From the NCBI RefSeq assembly GCF_039727615.1, contig NZ_CP152474.1, positions 682,001 to 746,000 on the forward strand: a stretch of 64,000 nucleotides of DNA, in the 5' to 3' direction. Below are positions 9,178 to 19,397 of this stretch, in pieces. The position numbers and the translations under genes were made by a program. This DNA is from Leclercia sp. S52 (GTDB lineage: Bacteria > Pseudomonadota > Gammaproteobacteria > Enterobacterales > Enterobacteriaceae). The notes below the pieces were generated by a model. That model was given only the letters and a program-made list of their open reading frames with translations. It searched no databases and was not told the origin of the DNA. Every line of letters starts with the position of its first letter. The first letter of the stretch is position 1.

Positions 9178-9894
9178 TTACTCCTGCAGGTCACCGCAGA
9201 AACGATAGCCTTCACCGTGGATGGTGGCGATGATTTCTGGGGTATCCGGCGTGGATTCGAAGTGTTTACGAATACGGCGGATGGTGACATCAACAGTACG
9301 GTCGTGCGGCTTGAGCTCACGGCCGGTCATTTTTTTCAGCAGTTCTGCACGGGACTGGATCTTGCCCGGGTTTTCGCAGAAATGCAGCATGGCGCGGAAT
9401 TCACTGCGCGGCAGTTTGTACTGGTCACCCTGTGGGCTCACCAGTGAACGGCTATTAATATCAAGTTCCCAGCCGTTGAATTTGTAGCTGTCTACGCTAC
9501 GACGCTCTTCGCTGACCGTGCCCAGGTTCATGGTACGGGACAGCAGATTGCGTGCACGAATGGTTAACTCGCGAGGGTTAAACGGTTTGGTGATGTAGTC
9601 ATCCGCACCGATCTCCAGGCCAAGAATTTTATCAACTTCGTTGTCGCGGCCGGTCAGGAACATTAACGCAACGTTCGCCTGCTCACGCAGCTCGCGTGCC
9701 AGCAGAAGGCCGTTTTTACCCGGCAGGTTAATGTCCATGATAACCAGGTTGATATCATTTTCAGAAAGGATCTGATGCATCTCTGCGCCATCGGTCGCTT
9801 CAAAGACATCGTAGCCTTCTGCTTCGAAAATGCTCTTTAACGTGTTGCGTGTTACCAACTCGTCTTCAACGATAAGAATGTGCGGGGTCTGCAT
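9178..9894 (-). CDS. arcA: Aerobic respiration control response regulator ArcA
   Basis: ArcA is the response regulator of the ArcAB system that represses respiratory genes when quinones are reduced. The 238-residue protein matches E. coli ArcA in length. The receiver domain has Asp54 in [10 protein letters not shown] and Lys in [11 protein letters not shown]; the winged-helix domain is at the C-terminus. It has an unusually long upstream region that contains yjjY on the other strand and a predicted FNR site. Confidence 0.98.
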   Translation of the reverse strand: MQTPHILIVEDELVTRNTLKSIFEAEGYDVFEATDGAEMHQILSENDINLVIMDINLPGKNGLLLARELREQANVALMFLTGRDNEVDKILGLEIGADDYITKPFNPRELTIRARNLLSRTMNLGTVSEERRSVDSYKFNGWELDINSRSLVSPQGDQYKLPRSEFRAMLHFCENPGKIQSRAELLKKMTGRELKPHDRTVDVTIRRIRKHFESTPDTPEIIATIHGEGYRFCGDLQE

Positions 9895-9989
9895 GTTTGC
9901 TACCTAAATTGCCAACTAAATCGAAACAGGAAGTACAAAAGTCCCTGACCTGCCTGATACATGTCACAAATTAACATGACCGGCGTAAC

Positions 9990-10130
9990 GTGACTAAAGT
10001 ACGTAATTGCGTTCTTGATGCACTTTCCATCAACGTCAACAACATCATTAGCTTGGTCGTGGGTACTTTCCCTCTGGACCCGACAGTGTCAAAAACGGCT
10101 GTCATCCTAACCATTTTAACAGCAACATAA
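9990..10130 (+). CDS. yjjY: Small conserved protein YjjY (46 residues)
   Basis: A 46-codon frame opens with GTG ACT AAA GTA CGT AAT TGC and ends at TAA 10128-10130. It encodes VTKVRNCVLDALSINVNN at the N-terminus and closes with KTAVILTILTAT, matching E. coli YjjY along its whole length. The E. coli gene begins with ATG; here the same codon reads GTG. It lies antisense to the leader of arcA. The function is unknown. Conservation at the protein level suggests that it is translated, but conservation of the arcA leader could also explain it. Confidence 0.7.
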   Translation: MTKVRNCVLDALSINVNNIISLVVGTFPLDPTVSKTAVILTILTAT

Positions 10131-10530
10131 CAGGTTAAGAGACACCGGACACCCAATAAAACTACGCTTCGTTGACATATATCAAATTCAATTGTAGCAC
10201 GTTAACAGTTTGATGAAATCATCGTAGCGGATTGCTAGCCTTTGTCACATTTTTTCAATAAACCAACCAGTTGCGTTCATTGATTAATAAACAAGGCGAA
10301 TCCAATGTCAACACCCAGCACAGGAATGCAATATCATTATTAAACATAAGGATAAGTGCTATTCTTTAACATTATCGCGTAAAGTTCATTGATGAAATAG
10401 TTTAGTGATTTTAATTTGTAGTGAAACGCTATTTCGGTGATTTGTGTTGCAATTTTGTAAATTCGTGCTGCGTAATATGATGATGTCCATCACATTTTTA
10501 TCGGCTAACTGCCTAAAAAAGAGAGCATAA
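10131..10530. other. AT-rich regulatory gap between yjjY and lasT
   Basis: The 400 bases hold the distal promoters expected for arcA (minus strand) and the promoter of lasT (plus strand). I see an FNR-like palindrome near the left end and no open frame that looks coding. The rest is AT-rich with no repeat or RNA structure that I can recognise. Confidence 0.6.
10172..10185. promoter_or_regulatory. Putative FNR site upstream of arcA
   Basis: TTGAC-ATAT-ATCAA matches the FNR consensus TTGAT-N4-ATCAA at nine of ten positions. It lies about 280 bases before arcA. In E. coli, arcA is known to be activated by FNR from a distal promoter, so the position is consistent. Confidence 0.65.
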
Positions 10531-11217
10531 ATGCATTTGTCCATCGTACTGGTTTCCCCCGCAAGAGCAGAAAACATTGGCGCCGCTGCGCGCGCCATGA
10601 AGACCATGGGGTTTACCGATCTACGTATCGTTGCCAGCGACGCGCATAACGATCCGGCGGCACGACGTGTCGCGCACGGATCGGGAGATATTCTCGATAA
10701 TATAACGACTTACGACACGCTCGCCGACGCGCTGCACGATATTTCGTTTACGGTCGCCACCACTGCCCGCGGCCGTTCGAAGTTCCACTACTACGCCACG
10801 CCGGCGGAACTGGTGCCGCTGATGGCAGAGAAAAGCCAGTGGATGCCGAAGATGGCGCTGGTATTTGGCCGCGAAGATTCCGGCCTGACTAACGATGAGC
10901 TGGCTCTGGCAGATGTGTTGACCGGTGTGCCGATGGTGGCGGATTACCCGTCGCTGAATTTAGGTCAGGCGGTGATGGTGTATTGCTATCAATTAGCCTC
11001 ACTGATACAAATGCCGGTTGCCCCGGTAGCAGACGTAGATGAAAACCAGCTTGCCGCTTTACGTGTTCGAATCGATCGCCTGCTGGACTCGCTGAACGTC
11101 GCTAACGATCAAAAAATGGTGGAGTGGTTACAGCAGCGGCTGGGTCTGCTAGCTCAGCGAGACACGGCAATGTTGCACCGATTGCTGCACGATATCGAAA
11201 AAAATCTGGCAGAATAA
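10531..11217 (+). CDS. lasT: SPOUT-family tRNA/rRNA methyltransferase LasT (YjtD)
   Basis: This 228-residue protein is a TrmH/SpoU-family RNA 2'-O-methyltransferase homologue. The family's motifs are visible: NIGAAARAMKTMGF (motif 1), ALVFGREDSGLTNDEL (motif 2) and SLNLGQAVMVYCYQ (motif 3, the trefoil-knot SAM site). Its natural substrate is not firmly established; TrmJ is its closest characterised relative. It lies upstream of the thr operon. Confidence 0.9.
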   Translation: MHLSIVLVSPARAENIGAAARAMKTMGFTDLRIVASDAHNDPAARRVAHGSGDILDNITTYDTLADALHDISFTVATTARGRSKFHYYATPAELVPLMAEKSQWMPKMALVFGREDSGLTNDELALADVLTGVPMVADYPSLNLGQAVMVYCYQLASLIQMPVAPVADVDENQLAALRVRIDRLLDSLNVANDQKMVEWLQQRLGLLAQRDTAMLHRLLHDIEKNLAE

Positions 11218-11350
11218 ACATCTGTCATAGCTTTTAGTTATGGTTAAAGATTCCAGTTTATGGGTTACATACGGCCCGATCCGGGCAGAAATAAAATCTC
11301 AGACAGCGAGACCTGACAGGGTCGGGAAAGGCGCTTAAATCAGAAATTCG

Positions 11351-11386
11351 TTGACTTAGCGGCACGTATGCTTTAACCAATAGAGT
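11351..11386 (+). promoter_or_regulatory. Promoter of the threonine operon
   Basis: TTGACT at 11351-11356 and TTTAAC at 11372-11377, followed by CAATAGAGTCAGACAG, align with the E. coli thr promoter. The spacing is about 15 bases. The leader transcript would begin shortly after, ahead of thrL. Confidence 0.7.
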
Positions 11387-11429
11387 CAGACAGCACAGAC
11401 AGATAATAATGACAGAGTACACAACATCC

Positions 11430-11498
11430 ATGAAACGCATCAGCATCACCACCATTACCACAACCATCATCATTACCACAGGTAACGGTGCGGGCTGA
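11430..11498 (+). CDS. thrL: thr operon leader peptide ThrL
   Basis: A 22-codon leader starts at ATG 11430 and stops at TGA 11496-11498. It begins MKRISITTITTT and ends TTGNGAG. It holds seven threonine and six isoleucine codons, so ribosome stalling reports charged tRNA for both amino acids. The E. coli peptide has 21 residues with eight Thr and four Ile. The attenuator hairpin follows 22 bases later. Confidence 0.95.
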   Translation: MKRISITTITTTIIITTGNGAG

Positions 11499-11518
11499 CG
11501 CGTACAGGAAAGAAAGAA

Positions 11519-11554
11519 AAAAGCCCGCACCTGAACAGTGCGGGCTTTTTTTTC
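11519..11554 (+). terminator. thr attenuator
   Basis: AAGCCCGCAC (11521-11530), a seven-base loop and GTGCGGGCTT (11538-11547) form a strong hairpin followed by a run of T. It lies between thrL and thrA and is the classical rho-independent attenuator of the operon. Confidence 0.93.
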
Positions 11555-11579
11555 GGCTAAAGATCACGAGGTAACAACC

Positions 11580-14043
11580 ATGCGAGTGTTGAAGTTCGGC
11601 GGTACATCAGTGGCAAATGCAGAACGATTTCTGCGTGTTGCCGACATCCTGGAGAGCAATGCCAGGCAGGGGCAGGTGGCGACGGTACTCTCTGCCCCGG
11701 CTAAAATTACCAACCACCTGGTGGCGATGATTGAAAAAACCATCGGGGGGGCAGGATGCACTGGTGAACATCAGCGACGCAGAGCAGATCTTTGCCAACC
11801 TGCTGCAGGGCCTGGCGGATGCCCAACCCGGCTTTCCGCATGCCCAGCTGAAAGCCTTTGTTGAGCAAGAATTTGCCCAGATTAAACACGTTCTGCATGG
11901 TATCAGCCTGTTGGGGCAGTGCCCGGACAGCATTAACGCGGCGCTGATCTGCCGCGGTGAAAAACTCTCTATCGCCATTATGGCGGGCCTGCTGGAAGCG
12001 CGTGGTCATAACGTCACCGTGATCGACCCGGTTGAAAAATTGCTCGCTGTTGGCCATTACCTCGAATCTACCGTAGATATTGCCGAATCTACCCGTCGCA
12101 TTGCGGCAGGCAAAATTCCTGCTGACCATATGATCCTGATGGCGGGCTTCACCGCCGGGAATGAAAAAGGGGAGCTGGTGGTGCTGGGCCGTAACGGCTC
12201 CGACTACTCTGCCGCCGTGCTGGCTGCCTGTCTGCGCGCCGACTGTTGCGAAATCTGGACCGACGTCGACGGTGTTTATACCTGCGACCCGCGCCAGGTG
12301 CCTGATGCCCGCCTGCTGAAGTCGATGTCGTATCAGGAGGCGATGGAGCTCTCCTACTTCGGCGCCAAAGTGCTTCACCCTCGCACCATTGCCCCTATCG
12401 CCCAGTTCCAGATCCCATGCCTGATTAAAAATACCGGCAATCCGCAGGCGCCAGGCACGCTGATTGGCGCCAGCAATGACGAAGACGGCCTGCCGGTTAA
12501 GGGCATCTCTAACCTTAACAACATGGCGATGTTCAACGTCTCCGGCCCGGGCATGAAGGGCATGGTGGGGATGGCGGCACGCGTCTTCGCCGCGATGTCG
12601 CGTAACGGCATCTCGGTGGTGCTGATCACCCAGTCCTCTTCCGAATACAGCATCAGCTTCTGCGTGCCGCAGGTGGACTGCCTGCGTGCCCGCCGGGCGC
12701 TGGAGGAGGAGTTCTACCTCGAGCTGAAAGAAGAGCTGCTGGAGCCGATGGCCATTCAGGAGCATCTGGCGATCATCTCTGTGGTCGGGGACGGCATGCG
12801 CACCCTGCGCGGTATCTCGGCGAAATTCTTTGCGGCGCTGGCGCGGGCGAACATCAACATTGTCGCCATTGCCCAGGGCTCTTCCGAGCGCTCCATCTCC
12901 GTGGTGGTGAATAACGACGATGCCACCACCGGCGTGCGCGTCACCCATCAGATGCTGTTCAACACCGATCAGGTGATCGAAGTGTTCTTGATTGGCGTCG
13001 GCGGCGTGGGCGGCGCGTTACTGGAGCAGCTTAAGCGTCAGCAGGAGTGGCTCAAGAAGAAGCATATCGATCTGCGCATCTGCGGCATCGCGAATTCAAA
13101 AGCGCTGTTGACCAATGTTCACGGGCTGAACCTGGAGAACTGGCAGGCAGAGCTGGCGGAGGCGAAAGAGCCATTTAATCTGGGCCGCCTGATCCGCCTG
13201 GTGAAAGAGTACCATCTGCTGAACCCGGTGATCGTCGACTGTACGTCGCACCAGGCGGTAGCCGATCAGTATGCCGACTTCCTGCGTGAAGGCTTCCACG
13301 TGGTGACGCCGAATAAAAAGGCCAACACTTCTTCGCTGGATTACTACCATCAGATGCGCCACGCGGCGGCGAAATCCCGCCGTAAGTTCCTCTACGACAC
13401 CAACGTTGGGGCGGGGCTGCCGGTTATTGAAAACCTGCAAAACCTGCTCAATGCCGGTGATGAACTGCAGCGTTTCTCCGGCATCCTGTCGGGCTCGCTC
13501 TCCTTTATTTTTGGCAAGCTGGACGAAGGCATGAGCCTGTCGGAAGCGACCAAAGTAGCGCGCGAGCTGGGCTACACCGAGCCGGATCCGCGTGACGACC
13601 TCTCCGGCACCGACGTGGCGCGCAAGCTGCTGATCCTCGCCCGTGAAACGGGGCGTGAGCTGGAGCTGTCGGATATCGTGATTGAACCGGTACTGCCAGA
13701 AAGCTTTGACGACGCCGGCGACGTGGCGACCTTTATGGCGAATCTGCCACAGCTGGACGATGCCTTCGCGGCGCGCGTTGCAAAAGCCCGTGATGAAGGG
13801 AAGGTATTGCGCTATGTTGGCAATATCGAAGAAGACGGCGTCTGCCGGGTGAAGATGGCGGCGGTAGACGGTAACGATCCGCTGTTTAAAGTGAAAAATG
13901 GCGAAAACGCCCTCGCGTTTTACAGCCACTATTATCAGCCACTGCCGTTGGTCCTTCGCGGCTATGGCGCAGGGAACGATGTGACGGCGGCGGGCGTGTT
14001 TGCCGATCTGCTGCGTACCCTGTCATGGAAGTTAGGAGTTTAA
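11580..14043 (+). CDS. thrA: Bifunctional aspartokinase I / homoserine dehydrogenase I, out of frame at a G run
   Basis: ThrA phosphorylates aspartate and, in its second domain, reduces aspartate semialdehyde to homoserine; threonine inhibits it. The start [17 protein letters not shown] at 11580 matches E. coli. The family frame breaks after MIEKTIGG at a run of seven G (11745-11751). With six G the reading continues as [16 protein letters not shown] and the protein has 820 residues, exactly the E. coli length. The kinase domain is at about 1-290, two ACT domains follow, and the dehydrogenase begins near 465 with [14 protein letters not shown]. As written, the parts are 11580-11864 and a second frame that ends at 14043. 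I read the extra G as an assembly error. Confidence 0.93.
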
Positions 14044-14044
14044 C

Positions 14045-14974
14045 ATGGTCAAAGTTTATGCCCCGGCTTCCAGCGCCAATATGAGCGTCGGGTTTGATGT
14101 GCTGGGCGCGGCGGTGACGCCGGTAGATGGTTCATCGCTGGGGGATACTGTCACGGTAGAGGCCGCGGACAGTTTCAGTCTGAGCAACGTCGGACGTTTC
14201 GCCAGCAAGCTGCCGACCGATCCGCGTGAGAATATCGTTTATCAGTGCTGGGAGCGTTTTTGTCAGGAGATCGGCAAAAACGTGCCGGTTGCCATGACCC
14301 TGGAAAAAAGCATGCCGATTGGCTCCGGGCTGGGCTCCAGCGCCTGTTCGGTCGTGGCCGCGCTGGTGGCGATGAACGAGCACTGCGGCAAGCCGCTGAA
14401 CAACACCCGCCTGCTGGCCCTGATGGGCGAGCTGGAAGGGCGCATCTCCGGCAGTATTCATTACGATAACGTCGCCCCTTGTTTCCTGGGCGGCATGCAG
14501 TTGATGATCGAAGAGAACGGCATCATCAGCCAGCAGGTGCCAGGCTTTGACGAGTGGCTGTGGGTGCTGGCTTACCCGGGCATTAAAGTATCGACCGCCG
14601 AAGCGCGCGCCATTCTGCCGGCGCAGTACCGTCGTCAGGACTGCATTGCGCACGGTCGTCATCTGGCGGGCTTTATTCATGCCTGCTATACCCGTCAGCC
14701 GCTGCTGGCGGCAAAACTGATGAAAGATGTTATTGCCGAGCCATACCGCACCAGGCTGCTGCCGGGCTTCAACGAAGCGCGCAGCGCGGCGCTGGATATC
14801 GGCGCTCTGGCCTGCGGTATCTCCGGTTCCGGTCCGACCCTGTTTGCCCTGTGCGACAAGCCGGATACGGCGCAGCGGGTCGCGGAGTGGCTGGGGAAAA
14901 ATTACCTGCAAAATCAGGAAGGCTTTGTTCATATTTGCCGTCTGGATACGGCCGGCGCACGCGTACTGGGATAA
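14045..14974 (+). CDS. thrB: Homoserine kinase ThrB
   Basis: ThrB is a GHMP-family kinase that makes O-phosphohomoserine. The 309-residue protein has the ATP-binding loop [17 protein letters not shown] at about residues 90-106 and the C-terminal [12 protein letters not shown] motif. It starts one base after the thrA stop, so it is translationally coupled in thrLABC. Confidence 0.97.
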   Translation: MVKVYAPASSANMSVGFDVLGAAVTPVDGSSLGDTVTVEAADSFSLSNVGRFASKLPTDPRENIVYQCWERFCQEIGKNVPVAMTLEKSMPIGSGLGSSACSVVAALVAMNEHCGKPLNNTRLLALMGELEGRISGSIHYDNVAPCFLGGMQLMIEENGIISQQVPGFDEWLWVLAYPGIKVSTAEARAILPAQYRRQDCIAHGRHLAGFIHACYTRQPLLAAKLMKDVIAEPYRTRLLPGFNEARSAALDIGALACGISGSGPTLFALCDKPDTAQRVAEWLGKNYLQNQEGFVHICRLDTAGARVLG

Positions 14975-14977
14975 ACA

Positions 14978-16264
14978 ATGAAACTCTACAATCTTAAAGA
15001 TCATAACGAGCAGGTGAGCTTTGCACAGGCCGTCACGCAGGGCCTGGGCAAAAATCAGGGGCTGTTCTTCCCGCACGATCTGCCGGAATTTGGTCTGACC
15101 GAAATCGACGAGATGCTGAAACAGGATTTCGTCACCCGCAGCACCAAAATCCTCTCCGCCTTTATCGGGGATGAGATCCCGCAGGAGCTGCTGGAAGAGC
15201 GCGTTCGCGCGGCCTTCGCTTTCCCGGCACCGGTAAGCCAGGTCGAGCCGGACGTCGGCTGTCTGGAGCTGTTCCACGGCCCGACGCTGGCGTTTAAAGA
15301 TTTCGGCGGGCGCTTTATGGCGCAGATGCTGACCCATATCAGCGGCGATAAGCCGGTCACCATCCTGACCGCCACCTCCGGCGATACCGGTGCGGCAGTG
15401 GCGCATGCCTTCTACGGCCTGAAAAACGTGCGCGTGGTGATCCTCTATCCGCAGGGCAAAATCAGCCCGCTGCAGGAAAAACTGTTCTGCACGCTGGGCG
15501 GCAACATTGAAACCGTCGCTATCGACGGGGACTTCGATGCCTGCCAGGCGCTGGTTAAGCAGGCCTTCGACGACGAAGAGCTGAAGGTGGCGCTGGGTCT
15601 GAACTCCGCGAACTCCATCAACATCAGCCGTCTGCTGGCGCAGATTTGCTACTACTTCGAAGCGGTTGCTCAGCTGCCGCAGGAAGCGCGTAACCAGCTG
15701 GTGATCTCGGTGCCGAGCGGCAACTTTGGCGATCTGACTGCCGGCCTGCTGGCGAAGTCGCTGGGTCTGCCGGTGAAACGCTTTATCGCTGCCACCAACG
15801 CCAACGATACGGTGCCGCGTTTCCTGAAAGAGGGCAAGTGGACGCCAAACACCACGCAGGCCACCCTGTCCAATGCGATGGATGTGTCACAGCCTAACAA
15901 CTGGCCGCGTGTGGAAGAGCTGTTCCGCCGTAAAATCTGGCGTCTCAACGAGCTGGGCTATGCTGCGGTGACGGACGACACCACCAAAGAGACCATGCGT
16001 GAGCTGAAGCAGGTGGGCTACACCTCTGAGCCACACGCGGCGGTGGCGTATCGCGCCCTGCGCGATCAGCTTAACCCGGGCGAGTACGGCCTGTTCCTCG
16101 GCACCGCCCATCCGGCGAAGTTTAAAGAGAGCGTGGACGAGATCCTCGGTGAGTCGCTTCCATTGCCGAAAGAACTGGCCGAGCGTGCGGATCTGCCGCT
16201 GCTGTCGCACAGCCTGCCAGCCGATTTTGCCGAGCTGCGTAAGCTGATGATGACCCGCGGGTAA
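14978..16264 (+). CDS. thrC: Threonine synthase ThrC
   Basis: ThrC converts O-phosphohomoserine to threonine with pyridoxal phosphate. The 428 residues match E. coli. The PLP lysine is in LAFKDFGGRF near residue 107, and the phosphate loop SGNFGDLTAGL is near 246. It lies three bases after thrB. A REP/BIME element follows the stop. Confidence 0.97.
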   Translation: MKLYNLKDHNEQVSFAQAVTQGLGKNQGLFFPHDLPEFGLTEIDEMLKQDFVTRSTKILSAFIGDEIPQELLEERVRAAFAFPAPVSQVEPDVGCLELFHGPTLAFKDFGGRFMAQMLTHISGDKPVTILTATSGDTGAAVAHAFYGLKNVRVVILYPQGKISPLQEKLFCTLGGNIETVAIDGDFDACQALVKQAFDDEELKVALGLNSANSINISRLLAQICYYFEAVAQLPQEARNQLVISVPSGNFGDLTAGLLAKSLGLPVKRFIAATNANDTVPRFLKEGKWTPNTTQATLSNAMDVSQPNNWPRVEELFRRKIWRLNELGYAAVTDDTTKETMRELKQVGYTSEPHAAVAYRALRDQLNPGEYGLFLGTAHPAKFKESVDEILGESLPLPKELAERADLPLLSHSLPADFAELRKLMMTRG

Positions 16265-16271
16265 GCCTGTT

Positions 16272-16346
16272 TGCCCGGTGGCGCTACGCTTACCGGGCCT
16301 ACGCAAATCATCTGTAGGCCAGGTAAGGCGAAGCCGCCACCCGGCA
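16272..16346. repeat. REP/BIME element after thrC
   Basis: Two facing REP units, TGCCCGGTGGCGCTACGC at the left and GTAGGCCAGGTAAGGCG to CCACCCGGCA at the right, form a palindromic pair at the 3' end of the thr operon. The remaining bases to 16547 are AT-rich and probably hold the yaaX promoter. Confidence 0.88.
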
Positions 16347-16547
16347 TAAATCCAGCCCGGGTGCGCGCCATCGCCACCCGGCTTTTTTTATGGAGAAATT
16401 AAGGAGAAAAATAGCAGGAAAAAAGCAGAAATTCCCAATAAATGCGGTCACTTACAGAATAGGATTGCAGAGAATAACATCCTCCCCGTCCCTCACGTAA
16501 TCTCCTCACATCGGCCCACAACGGGCAAGAGCAAGAAGGAGTACCCT

Positions 16548-16835
16548 ATGTCTAAACTTAAACCTGTGCTTATCGCACTTTCGCTGATGCTGGTGGCTCC
16601 GATGGCGGTTCAGGCCTCTGAAATCACCCTGGTACCGGCGGTCAAACTGCAAATTGGCGATCAGGACAAGCAAGGACACTACTGGGATGGCGGCCGCTGG
16701 CGCGACCATGACTGGTGGAAGTCTCACTATGAGTGGCGTGACAATCGCTGGCATCCGCATGGCGAGCATCATGATAATCGCCACGACGACCGTCATGACG
16801 ATCACCGTCCTGGACCGGACCGGAAGCACCATTAA
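16548..16835 (+). CDS. yaaX: DUF2502 small secreted protein YaaX
   Basis: A 95-residue exported protein with a signal peptide ending VQA before SEITLVPAVKLQIGDQD. The conserved part YYWDGG-like (HYWDGGRWRDHDWW) is followed by a charged tail rich in histidine, aspartate and arginine. It occupies the same place after thrC as in E. coli. Its function is unknown; the His-rich tail could bind metal, which is inference. Confidence 0.88.
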   Translation: MSKLKPVLIALSLMLVAPMAVQASEITLVPAVKLQIGDQDKQGHYWDGGRWRDHDWWKSHYEWRDNRWHPHGEHHDNRHDDRHDDHRPGPDRKHH

Positions 16836-16840
16836 AATCA

Positions 16841-16862
16841 CCCCGCCAACCGGCGGGGTTTT
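16841..16862 (+). terminator. Terminator between yaaX and yaaA
   Basis: CCCCGCC-aacc-GGCGGGG is followed by TTTT on the plus strand and preceded by AAAA. It lies between convergent genes and probably serves yaaX. Confidence 0.85.
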
Positions 16863-16865
16863 GCG

Positions 16866-17639
16866 TTACTGCTCGTGGCGTTTAAACACCAGCTCACCTT
16901 TCCCTGACGCTTCCTCGTCAAAGAAATAGCCTTCGCTGTTGAATGCCTTCAGCTGCTCTGGCTGCGTCAGACGGTTTTCGATGATGTAGCGGCTCATCAG
17001 CCCGCGCGCTTTTTTGGCGTAGAAGCTGATCACTTTGAACTTGCCGTTCTTCTCATCGAGGAACACCGGCTTCACGATCTCCGCGTTCAGTTTTTTCGGT
17101 TTCACCGATTTGTAGTATTCATCCGACGCCAGGTTGATCAGGATAGTGTCGCCCTGCGCCTTCAGTGCATCGTTCAGCTTATCGGTGATGGTCTCGCCCC
17201 AGAACTGATACAGATCTTTGCCTCTCGTGTTCTCAAGACGGATCCCCATCTCCAGACGGTAAGGTTGCATCAGATCCAGCGGGCGCAGCACGCCATAAAG
17301 ACCGGAGAGCATGCGCAAATGCTGCTGGGCAAAATCAAAGTCAGCTTCGCTGAGGGTTTCTGCCTGCAGGCCGGTATAAACGTCGCCTTTGAAGGCCAGA
17401 ATTGCCTGACGAGCGTTGTCCGGGGTGAAATCCGGCTGCCAGTCGTGGAAGCGGGTGGCATTGAGATCCGCCAGCTTGTCGCTGATGCTCATCAGGCTGG
17501 CAATTTGCGGCGCCGAAAGCTTGCGCGCTTCGCGGATCAGCTGTTGCGAATGATCCAGCAGTTCAGGCTGGGTATAACGCTCGGTGGCGAGTGGGCTCTG
17601 GTAGTCGAGCGTTTTAGCAGGTGAAATCAGAATCAGCAT
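16866..17639 (-). CDS. yaaA: Peroxide stress resistance protein YaaA
   Basis: YaaA belongs to UPF0246 (DUF328). In E. coli it is OxyR-induced and lowers intracellular free iron under hydrogen peroxide stress. The 257-residue protein starts with [16 protein letters not shown] and has the conserved [12 protein letters not shown] and [17 protein letters not shown] motifs. It sits next to yaaJ on the same strand, 66 bases apart. Confidence 0.95.
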   Translation of the reverse strand: MLILISPAKTLDYQSPLATERYTQPELLDHSQQLIREARKLSAPQIASLMSISDKLADLNATRFHDWQPDFTPDNARQAILAFKGDVYTGLQAETLSEADFDFAQQHLRMLSGLYGVLRPLDLMQPYRLEMGIRLENTRGKDLYQFWGETITDKLNDALKAQGDTILINLASDEYYKSVKPKKLNAEIVKPVFLDEKNGKFKVISFYAKKARGLMSRYIIENRLTQPEQLKAFNSEGYFFDEEASGKGELVFKRHEQ

Positions 17640-17705
17640 ATCCAGTCCTTGCAGGAGATTTGGTGCGATTTTAACAAAAAAACCGCCTCGATTGATCGAT
17701 GACTG

Positions 17706-19136
17706 TTATTGACGCGGCAAATCATCCCATGCGCCGGGAGCAAGCTGTTGTTCTATTTCGGGATAGCGCGAGACATCAAAAACAGGCTGGACGCCCAGTC
17801 TTCGCTGACGCAGGTAATCCCGGGCAATCAGGGTGACCACCGGCGAAAGCAGCAGGATCGCCGTCAGGTTAGTGATCGCCATCAGCGCCATAATAATATC
17901 CGCCAGCTGCCAGACCAGCGGCAGGCTTAACAGGGAGCCGAGCAGCACCATCAGCACCACGCCACCCCGTAACAGCCAGCGGGATTTCCGGGCATCGGGG
18001 TGCAAGAAGATCAGATTGTTTTCGGCATAGATGTAGTTCACCACGATGGAGCTGAAGGCGAACAAAAGGATAATAAAAGCCACGAAATCGGCACCCCAGC
18101 TCCCGGTCAGATTGACCAGCGCCTGCTGCACCAGCTGCACGCCTGCTGTATTGTCCGGGAGATCCACCGGGCCTGCCAGCAGCACGATCATTGCGCTGGC
18201 AGTGCAGATAACGATGGTATCAACGAAGACGCCAATCATCTGCACAATCCCCTGGGAGGCCGGGTGAGGAGGCCAGGAGGCAGCCGCCGCGGCGGCATTG
18301 GGGGTTGACCCCATGCCCGCTTCGTTGGAAAACATACCGCGCTGAAAACCGGCCGTCAGGGCCTGGCTCAGGGTATAGCCCAGCGCACCGGCGGCGGCTT
18401 CGCGCCAGCCAAACGCGCTTTTTACGATCAGGCTAAAGACCGCCGGTAGCTGGTCGGCATGCCAGGCGCAGACCACCATGCTGGCGATAACCCACAGCAG
18501 CGCCATCACCGGCACCATCCACTGCATCAGCCGGGCGACGCCTTTCATGCCGGTCACGATCACCGCCAGGGTGAAGAACGCCATCACCCCGCCGGTGACG
18601 ATTTCCGGGCAGTTGAAGGCGAAACGCAGGGCGTGGGCAACAGAGTGGGCCTGCACGGTATTAAAGATCAGACCGTAGGCGATAAGTAAAAAGAGAGAAA
18701 ACAGCACGCCCATCCAGCGCATACCGAGGCCGCGGGCCATGTACCAGGCCGGGCCACCGCGAAACTGTCCCTGCTTATCCGCTTCCTTATACAGCTGGGC
18801 CAGCGAGCATTCGGCAAAGGAGGTCGCCATGCCGATGATGGCGGTCATCCACATCCAGAAGATGGCCCCCGGGCCGCCCGCCGAGATCGCCAGCGCTACC
18901 CCGGCTAAATTACCGCTGCCAACCCGGGCCGCCAGGCTGGTGCAAAGCGCCTGAAACGAGGTTAAACCTCCCGGCTGGGGGCTGAGGCTATTTTTCAGAT
19001 TAGTGCGCAGTTGGGGAATGGCGCGAAACTGAATAAAACCGCAGCGAAAAGTGAACCAGATCCCTGCCGCAAACAGCAGGTAAATCATGACCGAACCCCA
19101 CAAAATTTCATTAATAAACGACAGGTAATCAGGCAT
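17706..19136 (-). CDS. yaaJ: AGCS-family sodium/amino-acid symporter YaaJ
   Basis: An alanine or glycine:cation symporter of the inner membrane with about ten to eleven transmembrane helices. The 476 residues from the ATG at 19136 (MPDYLSFINEILWGSVMIYLL) equal the E. coli length. The AGCS signatures LAARVGSGNLAGVALAI and FSNEAGMGSTPNAAAAA are present. The substrate of YaaJ has not been proven; alanine or glycine is likely by family. Confidence 0.94.
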   Translation of the reverse strand: MPDYLSFINEILWGSVMIYLLFAAGIWFTFRCGFIQFRAIPQLRTNLKNSLSPQPGGLTSFQALCTSLAARVGSGNLAGVALAISAGGPGAIFWMWMTAIIGMATSFAECSLAQLYKEADKQGQFRGGPAWYMARGLGMRWMGVLFSLFLLIAYGLIFNTVQAHSVAHALRFAFNCPEIVTGGVMAFFTLAVIVTGMKGVARLMQWMVPVMALLWVIASMVVCAWHADQLPAVFSLIVKSAFGWREAAAGALGYTLSQALTAGFQRGMFSNEAGMGSTPNAAAAAASWPPHPASQGIVQMIGVFVDTIVICTASAMIVLLAGPVDLPDNTAGVQLVQQALVNLTGSWGADFVAFIILLFAFSSIVVNYIYAENNLIFLHPDARKSRWLLRGGVVLMVLLGSLLSLPLVWQLADIIMALMAITNLTAILLLSPVVTLIARDYLRQRRLGVQPVFDVSRYPEIEQQLAPGAWDDLPRQ

Positions 19137-19397
19137 TAACGTCCCTCTTGTTGATGCCAAAGTGCATAGGTAATCGCTACTAATGAGTGAGTAAACAGGT
19201 AATTAGCAGTCAGTAATTTTGTCGAGTTTATCACAGGATCCTTCAGCGCATTGTCTGCGGTTGCGCTGACCTTCCGTCGTGTTATCATCAGGGCAGACCG
19301 GTTACATCCCCCTAACAAGTAAACCTGTCATTTTTCCGTTTCTGGCGCTCCGCTGGTAACGCGAATTATCCAGGGCAAGTTAAAGAGAAACACTATC

